Assembly (NCBI GenBank): GCA_013396995.1
Contig: VWZP01007508.1
Location: 209,412-273,411, forward strand
Direction: 5' to 3'
DNA from: Dicaeum eximium
Taxonomy: Eukaryota; Chordata; Aves; Passeriformes; Dicaeidae
DNA: 64,000 nt
Made by a program: the position numbers and the translations under genes. The notes beneath the pieces were generated by a model. It did no database searches. It saw nothing but the letters and a program-made list of their open reading frames with translations, and had not been told where the DNA came from. Of the stretch, positions 1 to 9,605 are shown piece after piece. Position 1 is the first letter of the stretch; the number at the start of each line of letters is the position of its first letter.

Positions 1-221
1 TTTTGAGAATTCCAAAACAAAGCTAATAGGGAAAAGTAATATTAATACTTTACTTGTAATTTAAGACTGCATAGCAGAGGGTTTGTGACTATTTCTGGAA
101 AAGAGGACAGGGATGTGCACAAATGCATCACTAAGCACCTGCTATTCAGGGTTCAGACTACTGACTTCTGGGTTCCTGCTTGCCTTAATATTCACAGGAG
201 AGGTTTTCCATCCATACTTAC

Positions 222-332
222 CTTATCTGACAATCCGCTCTGCAGAACACTGTTTCTTGCTATTTCACACAAGTCACATGTACTTAGTTTCCACACCTGA
301 GCTGCAATAGCATATTCTTCCATGAGAGCTTC
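222..332 (-). CDS. AMPD3: AMPD3 exon 14 (penultimate coding exon)
   Basis: The exon encodes 37 codons (residues 680-716 counted from the first-exon ATG), starting EALMEEYAIAAQVWKLS and ending QSGLSDK. The acceptor is CTGCAG before 332 and the donor is GTAAGT after 222; both phases are 0. This is the C-terminal helical part of the TIM-barrel deaminase domain. The final exon, which in vertebrates carries the C-terminal QIRMAFRYETLCNEL-type segment, is not in the window. Confidence 0.97.
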
Positions 333-1414
333 CTGCAGTACCAAAATACATTTGATATTAAATTATATGTAAATAAGATGTAAATGGCTATATGTACTCA
401 TTACTAATTAAGGATTTTATACATGCTCTTTAGACAGCTGTGAAAAATTAGAAGTTTGAAACTTTAAAATCACAACTACTATGATAAAAGTTGCTCATTT
501 CAAATTTCCCAAGGACTACTGGTTAATAATTAATAGGCACTGGGTATCCAGTTAGCTTAGTCTAAGAAATTGCAGCCTGCAGTCCAGATCCTTGGAAGCA
601 TTTCTTAGGCAATTCCAAAGGAGCCCCCAGAGCACACAAACACCCTGGAGCACCCAGTTGTAAAGCCTGGGTGATTTTGCACATGGATAGGTAGCAGGGC
701 AATTTCTCGCTCCGGCCCTCCCACACCAGGTGGATGGGTGTGGCCCCAGCAGGCTGGCCCAGCCCAGGACCTTGCACACTCCGTGTCACTGCATCCATGC
801 CCCAGCAGCAGCAGCTCCGTGTCCCGGGCCAGCGGCCACCCCGGGGCAAGGCTGGCAGGGCTCGGCTCTTCCTGGGACACGGAGCTGAGCAATAGAGGGG
901 CCCCTCTGGGCACAGCATGGCTCAAATCGGTGCCAGCCACGAACGAGGGCATCACAGCCAGTGACCAGGTACTCCTGCCCTGCCAGACCACCCAGGGCAG
1001 GAATCTGTTCCAGCTCACTGAGCAAGCAGCTCGTATGTCATCTTGAGATTGCACATCGTGTTTTTGTAATGTACTTCCCCAGACTTATTAGAGTAAGGAA
1101 ACTGGACTTTCCTGGCACTCTAGAGGATTGTTTATGAAGGCTCAAACCTCCCTTCAGCCTCATCCTTCATTTTATACTTCAACAGCCAACACTGGAGAGG
1201 CAAGAGTACAAAAGAAACATAATTAGGAAATCAGACATTTCCTTCTGAAGCCTAACAGTGAGTAGTAGACAGAGAATGAGGAGGGAGAATGAATGAAGTG
1301 ACTGAAAGACATGACATTATGTCCTAAGCAATGAAATGAAACAGCTTTCAGGTCATTCTGGACCCATGTGGTGCTGTTGCCAAATTCAAAGCCGGTGCTT
1401 TTTGCAATTCCTAC
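333..1414 (-). other. AMPD3 intron 13
   Basis: The intron has canonical GT-AG ends. Its centre (about 560-1050) is conspicuously GC-rich compared with the AT-rich flanks. It contains open frames in several registers that match nothing I recognise, and a 14-bp perfect inverted repeat, listed separately. No transposon was recognised. Confidence 0.85.
812..887. repeat. 14-bp perfect inverted repeat with 48-nt spacer
   Basis: The left arm is at 812-825 (CAGCTCCGTGTCCC) and the right arm at 874-887 (GGGACACGGAGCTG). They are exact reverse complements and can form a GC-rich stem in the intron RNA. The flanking island has no other recognised feature. Confidence 0.8.
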
Positions 1415-1588
1415 CTTTGTGTAATGAAACTGCATAGGATCATCTGTGGAGAGGGAGACATGCAGTCCCTTATGGAGAAATTCCCGTAGCGGATTTTTGG
1501 AGTACTCCAGGAACAGGCTGTTGTTACTAAGTGGGGACATAGCAATGGGTATTTGTGCAAGATAATACAGATACTGGAGGACAGGACT
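1415..1588 (-). CDS. AMPD3: AMPD3 exon 13 (STDDP active-site exon)
   Basis: The exon encodes 58 codons (residues 622-679), beginning SPVLQYLYYLAQIPIAMSPL and ending MQFHYTK; both phases are 0. The acceptor is TTTTTCAG and the donor is GTAGGA. It contains the AMP deaminase signature SLSTDDPMQF (about residues 666-674). The aspartate pair there includes a zinc ligand in this enzyme family. The sequence is nearly identical to mammalian AMPD3 and there is no damage. Confidence 0.98.
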
Positions 1589-3536
1589 CTGAAAAACAAA
1601 ACGCAGTCAGCATTTAATGGTACTATGGGATAATGAAAAAGAGAAGGATTTCCCTTGGATAAAATGGAAACAGCACTACAGGGGGAAGACTAAGATCAAA
1701 AAAATTTGGTTTACACTGAATCATGACTTCTCCAGGAAATATTTAAAAGTCTGAATTTTAAGTCTTACTGTTCTTCGTAAAAATAATTTATGTTCTTAAA
1801 TATAGGTGTCAGTTTTTTAAAAATACGGTGACTAATATTACTGTAGATTAGTAATTATATATATGACCATTATGGGCACTGCAGTTGATATCAGATGCAT
1901 ACCTTCCCCCAAAACCTGAAGGTCACAGAGAACAGATGGGCAAGAACTGCTAAGCAATTTTTTATTTCCAAAGCAGCAGTCCAAGAGATAAATTTTAGGA
2001 GCAAAAGAAGTTTTAATTTACGAGAAGTCGTGTTGCTGTTGTACATAATAAAAATAATCTATGATCCTGTCATCTTTATTACTGTTTTGCCTTAGCCAAC
2101 CTATGAACCTAACTAGTGCTTTTATTACTGTTACTATTATTAGATCCTGCTATGCCATCTTGTCATACCAGGCCACGCTCAGGAGAGAGGGAAGAGGAGA
2201 ATGCTTTGGTCACACACTGCTTTAGTGCTACTCTCTCTGGGTCTAATTTTATGAATTCATCAGCATAGTATCGAACATGATTTTAAGTACATTTTTTTCT
2301 TTGTTCTTGGTTATGTTGAAAAATACAGAGAATTTTCCAGCATTAACCAGAAAGAAATAACTTATAAGGGAACTCCTGAAAAATTGCAGTAAACTCAGTA
2401 CAAGTCTGCCACCCACTGACCAATTATTTTAATTATGAAACAGTGCCCTGGGGATGGGTTGAGTAATGGTTTTAATTAACTAATGTGCCAGGAATTATAA
2501 CATTTGTTCTGTCATAAAACATTTGTTCTATCTAAAATATTGTGTCAAACAGCTATAATGAATTTCTTGGTCCAAATAATCAAATCCTTAAAGAACTTCC
2601 GAATGCACCCTGAAGTACAGAAGTGCCAATCAGAGAAAATTACCTTTCTCCCTGTAGAGAAAAAATGAGAGCTTTCCTTAAGTTCTTCTGGGACTAAACC
2701 AGGGAGCAGTAGCAAGTCTGAAGTTTTAAATTTTGTTCATGTAATTTTAACTCTGGTTGGAGTAACCAAAAATGGGTGCTGTAAAATCTTTGACATATCT
2801 GAACAGTTGATCTTCCTTCCCTGTGAAGATAAAGCTGTCTTTTTGTAGCTTAATAACAAAAAGTTCAGTTGAGCTTATTTATTTCATTGAATTATGAAAT
2901 AGTTTGGTTTGTAAAGGACCTTAGAGATCATTTGGTTCCAGCCCCCAGCAATGGGCAGGGACACCTCCCACTCGACTAGGTTGCTCAAAGTCCTATCCAA
3001 CCTGGCCTTGAACACTTCCAGGGATGGGGCATCCACAGCTTCTCTGGGCAACCTGTGCCAGGGCCTCACCACCCTCACAGTAAAGAATTTCTGTCCAATA
3101 GCTAATGTAAACCTGCCCTCTTTCAACTCTCGCTTGTCCTGTCACTACCTGCCATCACTCTCTAGCTCTCTCATAAGCCCCATTTAGCTACTGGAAGGGG
3201 CTAGAAGGTCTCCCTGGAGCCTTCACTTTTCCAGGCTGCACAGCCCTAATGCTCTCAGCCTTTGAGCACAGGAGAGGTGCTTCAGCCCTCTGAGCATCTT
3301 CATGGCCTCCTCTGGGCTCCCTCCAACAGGTCTACGTGTTCTGGTGTTGAGGAGTCTGGGTGGAGTTTCTGACCAAACTGAAGACTTACTTGTACCTTGT
3401 TAAAAAAGTGAATTAATGGAGCATCCAAAAATTAATTTTGGGCTGCCCTGAAAAATCTCAGTTTGGTGCCTTCTGTTTGAACCAGTGATGGATGTCTGAG
3501 CACGCAGTGATTAGTTTAGCAGTAACCAAGCAATAC
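1589..3536 (-). other. AMPD3 intron 12
   Basis: This is an AT-rich intron with GT-AG ends. The only recognised content is a CR1 3' fragment at about 2880-3350, listed separately. I see nothing else of note. Confidence 0.85.
2880..3350 (-). mobile_element. CR1 LINE 3' fragment
   Basis: The minus strand reads as the 3' part of a chicken-repeat-1 LINE. It has the typical run encoding the vestigial pattern of a GTGGTGAGGCCCTGGCACAG-like stretch, then lines equivalent to GCTGTGGATGCCCCATCCCT. It ends near 2885 in the short terminal repeat (TTCATAATTCAATG). The copy is 5'-truncated and diverged. Its sense orientation matches AMPD3 transcription. Confidence 0.93.
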
Positions 3537-3657
3537 CTTCTTCAGGAGCAATCCATGAGAGATGTTGTCTGCTGTCAGAAAGGCAGAAACAAGGTGTGTG
3601 ATAGACCCAGCTTCTCCACAGTGAGGTCGAAACAGGAAAGTGCACATGCCTCTTTCC
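3537..3657 (-). CDS. AMPD3: AMPD3 exon 12 (PHCGEAG active-site exon)
   Basis: The exon has 121 bp. It completes an arginine codon from exon 11 and then encodes 40 residues, about 581-621, ending in SHGLLLKK. The acceptor is CTTCAG before 3657 and the donor is GTATTG after 3537. It carries the FRPHCGEAG motif: the histidine (about 593) is a zinc ligand and the glutamate (about 596) the catalytic acid/base in this family. It is short and in an interrupted frame, so it is easily missed. One local difference is RERGMCTF, where the mammalian protein, from memory, has RERGLSTF. Confidence 0.97.
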
Positions 3658-5683
3658 CTGAAGAGATTAAAAGCAAGTTCCACTTAAAAGGAAACACTGT
3701 TTATCTATTTGGTATATAACTGACAGTAATATGTGAATTTAAAAAGAAGAAAATTAAGTTACACATTCTCATACAGTTTGATGTGACATCCACCCAGGCC
3801 TACCTGTAGTGGGCTGTTCTACAGGGCAGGTCCCTCTACCCGAGCCCCTTCTACCACCAGATATATTTGTGTCTTCTTTCCTTCCCCAGTTACATCTGAT
3901 TTAGCAATTGTCTACCCACTGGTGGACAGCTACTGAATAGATTTCAGTGGAGTGAACTGACGTTTGGAGAATTCAGTAATCTCATGCAACCTGTGGCTGC
4001 AAAATTCCTGGTTCAAAATGAGGGAAGAAGGGGAAGCACGTTGCCAAGAGTTAGCCAACAGTACCTAGTGTGATCAGAGCCTGCCATCTCACCAGGTTAA
4101 GTGTAGCATAAAACCACACCTTCAGACGCAGAGATGATCTAGGAATGTTTGTTATTACACCAGACTTACACTGTAATTTCTAGAATTATGTTATCATCTA
4201 CATTAAAAGTGATGCTGGGTTTGAGGTTGTAATGGATCCTGTTATTCAGTGCAGGCAATTGTCCCGCAAGTATTTGGAGATTTTTAAAACACAATTTCAA
4301 CAAGGAGTATTAGAATATAAGGCAATTCTAGGATGGAAGTTAGTAACATTTCTCCTGATGTGAGGATGTAATCCATCCTTGTTAATATTACCAAAAATAT
4401 AAAACAGTCTTGTCAGGGCTGTGTTGACTCAAACACTCAGATTAACAGGCTGAGCAATTAGTGACTCATTGGTGAATTCTGTCAGTATCTCAGCTGTAAA
4501 GAATATTTAGTGATTATCCGGGGGCATTTTAATACAGTAGTCAAAATGCTCTTGAGGTAAAAAAGAAATGCATTTGTTCTGGCAGAATCTGTCTTTGGAA
4601 CAGAAAAAGCATGTAGACTACAGAGAATGTTAAAGGAAGTCAGGAGAAAAGGATGACTTAGCTATCTGCTGTAGTGTGTCCTTTCCATTATAGAATTAAA
4701 ACTAACAGCTACACCTGATTGTTGCACATACAAGGTAATTTAAGGTGGGTGTTTGCTTTATGAGTTTTGATCAAAGAGGATGATAAAGAAATGCTTGAAG
4801 TAGCAGTGGGAGAGAAGAAAAGACATTTTGAATGCTAACTTGGATAAAACTGTAAAATGACAAATCTGTGCACCTTCTATAAGAAAATCCCAAAACTTTT
4901 TCTAAATAACTAAAACAACCTAAATAACTAAATGAAACAAACCAAATCCTTTCAGGGTAGATGATGACACTCTCATATCAGTGGATAATCTCACTGTGCC
5001 TCGGCTGCAGTCAGTTGTGCAGGTCACTGAATGAGTCAGCTGCAAATTTAGCAATATAACCTCACACTGAATTTCAGGCTTTCCTGAGCCTGATGCCAAA
5101 ATCTGCTCTGACAGTCTGATGTCACATAACTCCCTGCATTACTTGCCCAGACGTTGGTCTCAAAAGTAGTCAAACTCCTTCAGTGAGTCATGAAGCCTGC
5201 TAAAGGAAGTTAGCTGGATGTGCAGTTTGTAATTGTGTCCTACTTGGTCTTTCTCTGAATGCAGCAGCCCCCAAACCAGTGTTGCCACAATATTACTTTG
5301 TCTCTCTTAAATTACCAGGAGATAGCCAGGCAGCAAGAGGCAGGTACATGGTATTTAGGAATCTGCTGCAAAGCCAAGCAAAGGTCAGTAAGTGGGTTTT
5401 GTGGGGTTCCTTTTGTTCTGTTTGGTATATGCAGCTTTAAGGAGTTAAAACTGCAAAAATACACACAAATATCAAACTGAGATATTAATCTAATACCTCT
5501 ACAATTTCTGAATTTTTTGTTTTAATTAATTCTATCATTAGAATTTTCAAAATATCTCAAGTACTCAACTCTGAAATTTAAAATAACCTTTGCTTCAGAA
5601 GATCTGTAATCTAGACATTGACAGTCTTGAGAGAAAGATACTGATTTTCTGGGAGCCTGTAAAATAGAAAAGTGTCTACTTAC
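3658..5683 (-). other. AMPD3 intron 11
   Basis: This is an AT-rich intron with GTAAGT and CTTCAG ends. I see no transposon, RNA gene or credible open frame in it. Confidence 0.8.
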
Positions 5684-5847
5684 CTCCTAAGGTTGTTTAG
5701 CAACATGATGTTGACATACATATAATACAAATAATAGCTGTATGGGGGGTTCTTCTCACTGGTCCAGAGGTCAGGGTTAAGGCTCTTGTCAGAGAACATA
5801 TGGCCACTGTGTTTGGATTCATCATCAACACTGTCAAAGCCAGTCAC
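5684..5847 (-). CDS. AMPD3: AMPD3 exon 11
   Basis: The exon has 164 bp (residues 527-581). It starts VTGFDSVDDESKHSGHMFSD and ends NIMLLNNLRR, with phase 0 in and phase 2 out. The acceptor is CCACCAG and the donor GTAAGT. The segment includes the tyrosine-rich PPYSYYLYYMYVN stretch typical of AMP deaminases, in the barrel domain preceding the PHCGEAG exon. Confidence 0.98.
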
Positions 5848-6657
5848 CTGGTGGAAGAAGAAATTCACAGAAATAAGGGGCTTCAAGAAGCAAACTTCAG
5901 TGCCACTTACTCTTGCTTCAGGACTTGTTTGAACAAGCATCCATGCCCTCCTCCTTCATTTCCATTCTTATCCTAGCTGTCCTCCTGCTCTGCATCCTAC
6001 CGTACCTTGCACACGGCAGGAAAAACATGTTTTGTCAAAGTTTTACCCATTTTTTTTCTTGTGAGACCAACACGAAGCCCAGGTGCACAAAAGCCTTCAG
6101 GCTTCTCTGGGGGTTTACAGAGCTGCAAAACTCCCTAAGATCCAGACTAGAATCCTTTGAACTCATCTGCTGTCTTTGATAAGCAGCTGCAAGCAAGAGG
6201 CCCCCAGCAAACCTCAGAGCTGTGATTTGAGGCACACTCAGAAATATCTGTTAACCTTGTCCCAGCAGCTACATCCCCACTTCTCTCCCGAGTTCCATCA
6301 CAATCTACACAATGCTTCCTTTCAGCTGCCTCCTTCTTGGAGGCCAGTTCAGAAACAGCTCAAAGTAGCCATCCTGAATGATGATGCACAAGAGCATGCA
6401 AACATTTTTGGTCATTAATGAAAAGACAAATAAATAGCTGCTGAGGTGTTTCTGAGGAAATAAACAGATTATGTGACAACAGGGCTTCATGCAGACTTAT
6501 ACTAAATTATCTGTCAGGGCTTTGAAACAATAATAATACAAGCAATCTGTGGAGAAGGAGGCTTTTTTAGTATCTGGGAACAGCTGTGGACCATAACAAA
6601 AAATAGGAGCAGTAGAGGATCCATTTCATGTGAGAAAGAAAACACAAACATACTTAC
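5848..6657 (-). other. AMPD3 intron 10
   Basis: This is an 810-bp intron with canonical ends. I see no recognised repeat or gene. Confidence 0.8.
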
Positions 6658-6784
6658 ATATTTGAGGAATAGGTGCAATTCTTTGTGGTCTTTGGGATTG
6701 ATTGTTGCTTCAAACAAAGGTACAAAGATGTTCTCCAACATCTTCCCAAAACTAGGCAGAATATTTTTTGACCTAAATATGTCA
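6658..6784 (-). CDS. AMPD3: AMPD3 exon 10
   Basis: The exon has 127 bp (residues 484-526). It completes the tyrosine codon split from exon 9, reads DIFRSKNILPSFGKMLENIF and ends HLFLKY. The acceptor is CTTCAG and the donor is GTAAGT. Part of the catalytic barrel, it contains the conserved GKMLENIFVPLFEATINP core. Confidence 0.98.
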
Positions 6785-7940
6785 CTGAAGGTGAAAAAAT
6801 AGACACTTTCTTTAATAAGCTTGTATTGTCCTTCGCTTTTGTATTTTCTGTTATTTGTGTACATTCTAGAGCTTCAATTCCACCAGGATTCAGAAATTCA
6901 AAGTTTATGTCAGGGCAGATTGCCTGTGTGGTCTGTTTCCTGCACTGCCTGGCACTCTGCTTCATCCAGGCTCTGCTGAAGCTCTCAAGTGCTCCAAAAA
7001 CAGAGGCAGCATGCAGGGGTAGATGCTGCCTCAGAGCAGTGACTGTCCCTTACAGACATCCATGTACTAACAGGGAAGATAACGAGCTACCTCTTGTGAA
7101 AGTTTCTGTTTCCTAAAGCTGTAACTACTCCAAATGAAAGTAGAATGCTGTGCTTTAGTGAGCCTTTCAGAAAAAAGGGATAGTACTTCCATGTACCACT
7201 AAGTACATTACTTATTCCAAGTGCTGACTGTGCCATGCATGTAAGAAATTGCTATGTAAGAAATTAAAGGAGAGAAATTTTCTCCCCAGTGAAAAGCACA
7301 CTCTCTAGGGGATATATGTGACTGTGACAGCTCCTTCTCTACTCATACTCCAACTGTGACATTTCAAAACATGAAGCTCAGCTATTAAGTCTGGCAAAAT
7401 TATCAGAGGACACTGTATTACAACACACAGTATTGGAAACAAAGAAATGAAGTCCCAAAGGATCTTAAAAACTAAGAGGAACTGATAAGGATTTAAGTTT
7501 GGAAATCATCAGTTTGGGTTATTTCTACATTAAGTGTCATTTAGTACTAATCTTGATGATAACGGTTTGACAGAGCATTTTCTTCTCCTTCATGGAATTC
7601 AAGAGTTGATTTATTCTCATGACTAGATTTTATTTTAACATGCCTTTGAATGCAGCTTGATTTCTCCCAATTGTAATTTTTGGTTTCAATGTCTTCAGAC
7701 TTACAAATAATTCACAGTAGTTTTGAATAGCTTCATAAAGAGTAGATTCAATCCCCATCTCCTGTCTTCCACCCCCAGACTGTCAGTAAAACTGCACCAA
7801 TGGTCAAAAATAAATCTCCCAAGATACTGCTTATAAATAGAACGACAGGATAGCTAATAAACCATCTAAATATTATCAGAAATTAAGTCATTGGTAGGAT
7901 TTCAATCTATTAAGATTACCAAGAGCTCCTGATTACTTAC
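6785..7940 (-). other. AMPD3 intron 9
   Basis: This is a 1.16-kb AT-rich intron with canonical ends. I see nothing recognisable inside. Confidence 0.8.
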
Positions 7941-8104
7941 TAGATTCTGGGAACCTGAATTATCCAGCGCATATTAGGGGAATAAACTTTATGCTTAATG
8001 AACCATTTTGCCAAGTTCAGCCATTCATCTGGAGACCGTCCATAAATGGATAAGCGGGGTTCTGTGTACTGGTACTTACTTTCTTCTAGTTCACGGGCTA
8101 CTTC
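7941..8104 (-). CDS. AMPD3: AMPD3 exon 9
   Basis: The exon has 164 bp (residues 430-484). It begins EVARELEESKYQYTEPRLSI and runs through GRSPDEWLNLAKWF to SPNMRWIIQVPRIY, with the last codon split. The acceptor is TACTAG and the donor is GTAAGT. No long open frame extends beyond it, so it was identified by splice sites and homology. It is conserved in all AMP deaminases. Confidence 0.97.
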
Positions 8105-9031
8105 CTAGTAAGTAATAAATATATTTGCTTTAATATGGACACTAAGATAATTTACAGCTAGAAACATATTTATCATTGCATTTTCCTCAGAGAAGACGTA
8201 ACTGTATTGGCACTCTTTTAAGATAAAAGGAATCTCTTGTCTTTCAATCCATTGTTTTATTTTAGGTACCTAAATATTCTACTGGCAGGCTAGCTCAAAT
8301 ACCACGTGAGTATAACTTAACTGTACACATAACTGGGAATAACTTTAACACCTCTTTTTAGAGGACAATGTTTTTGTGCAGTCATTCCTAACACCTTTGT
8401 CAGACCTACGTTTAAGATAGATAAATCAGAATTAGACTATTTAAACTGCAGCAAATGTCTACATAAAATATGCAGAACGATGGAGAATCTGATCCAGAAT
8501 CTGTGGTAGTAAGCAATTTTATGGCAATTAATTTTAAACAATACTTCTGTATATTCAAGAAGAGCTGACATCTACTACGTCACAAAAACTATTAATTTTT
8601 TTGTTCTAAGAAATTAATTTGAAGCCTGTTGCATGCATGTGCAGATGCAGATTTATGCAGAGGCACTTCTCTAGCTCCTCCTTCTCTAGCAACTACCAGT
8701 AGCCAATTAAATCCTATTAAAATATTAAACTAATGAATTGACCCTCAGCTGCTCTCCATTAGTTTAAAACTACCCATAACTCAGCTTTGAACTCATACAC
8801 AGCTTATGTCATAAAAACTATTATGTCATAAATGTCATATTTATGTCATAAAACTATTCATAAAGCAGCAAGGGCTGGCTTAGCAGAGGTTTTCCTCTGA
8901 GGAATTGCCAGAGCAAGCCCAATACTTGGAATCACTTAACCATAGTGTTAGATCTGTATACAAGTATGACATCACAAATCTGTTACAAACCTTCATTTCT
9001 TTACAGATGCAAAAGCTTGACACTTATTTAC
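8105..9031 (-). other. AMPD3 intron 8
   Basis: This is a 927-bp intron. It holds a cluster of near-identical TTATGTCATA units at 8804-8850, listed separately. Otherwise I see nothing recognisable. Confidence 0.8.
8804..8850. repeat. Interspersed TTATGTCATA repeat cluster
   Basis: Exact copies of TTATGTCATA occur at 8804-8813, 8821-8830 and 8841-8850. A degenerate fourth copy lies at about 8831-8840, and AAACTATT follows two of them. The cluster is probably a small local duplication. Confidence 0.8.
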
Positions 9032-9163
9032 CTTGACCATACGAGCAAAATATTCACCACCAATATAGTTCTCAGTCTTCAAATACAAGTCCCTCAGCTC
9101 ACTGGCACCAACTGGATTGTACTTGGAATTGAATTTGTCAAATCGATGGAATGTTTGACGTCC
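9032..9163 (-). CDS. AMPD3: AMPD3 exon 8
   Basis: The exon has 132 bp and encodes exactly 44 codons (residues 386-429), beginning GRQTFHRFDKFNSKYNPVGA and ending GGEYFARMVK. Both phases are 0. The acceptor is CTCCAG and the donor is GTAAAT. It contains the highly conserved FHRFDKFNSKYNPVG signature of AMP deaminases, a substrate-pocket loop of the family. Confidence 0.98.
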
Positions 9164-9410
9164 CTGGAGGAGGAAAATAACCCAAATAACTATAGTTTTA
9201 AGAACACACAATAGTTCATAAATTAAATTGCCTAGCATTAAAAGACACAGAAAAGAAAAATCCTGTGATAACTTCTTTCAAACATGCACTGTAATACATG
9301 AAGTCAAATTCTGATTTAGTAAGTTATCATGCAAACATTGTAGAAACTAGAATTTTGCACTTGGAAAACATAGCTTTTTCCCATTTGTTTTGTCATGTCA
9401 ATAGACTTAC

Positions 9411-9605
9411 TGCATGGACATCTAAAGAGTCTACAGTGAGGTCATAGGGGTCCATGTGAAGGCTTTCGAAGACTTGCTTTAAAGTCATCTTCTTGCCTTT
9501 TTTCTCTGCAACAATCCTGTCGGGCTCTGTTTGGTAGGTGTGCTTAATAAACCTCAGTAAGTGCTTCTGGTTCATGCAGGCAGCAGCATGGATATGAGTG
9601 TCAAC
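9411..9605 (-). CDS. AMPD3: AMPD3 exon 7 (zinc-binding HxH exon)
   Basis: The exon has 195 bp and encodes 65 codons (residues 321-385), starting VDTHIHAAACMNQKHLLRFI and ending VDSLDVHA. Both phases are 0. The acceptor is TTTCAG and the donor is GTAAGT. The HIH pair (about residues 324 and 326) supplies zinc ligands at the start of the deaminase barrel. The KHTYQTEPD and LHMDPYDLTVD blocks are typical of AMPD. The 247-bp intron to exon 8 (9164-9410) holds nothing of note. Confidence 0.98.
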
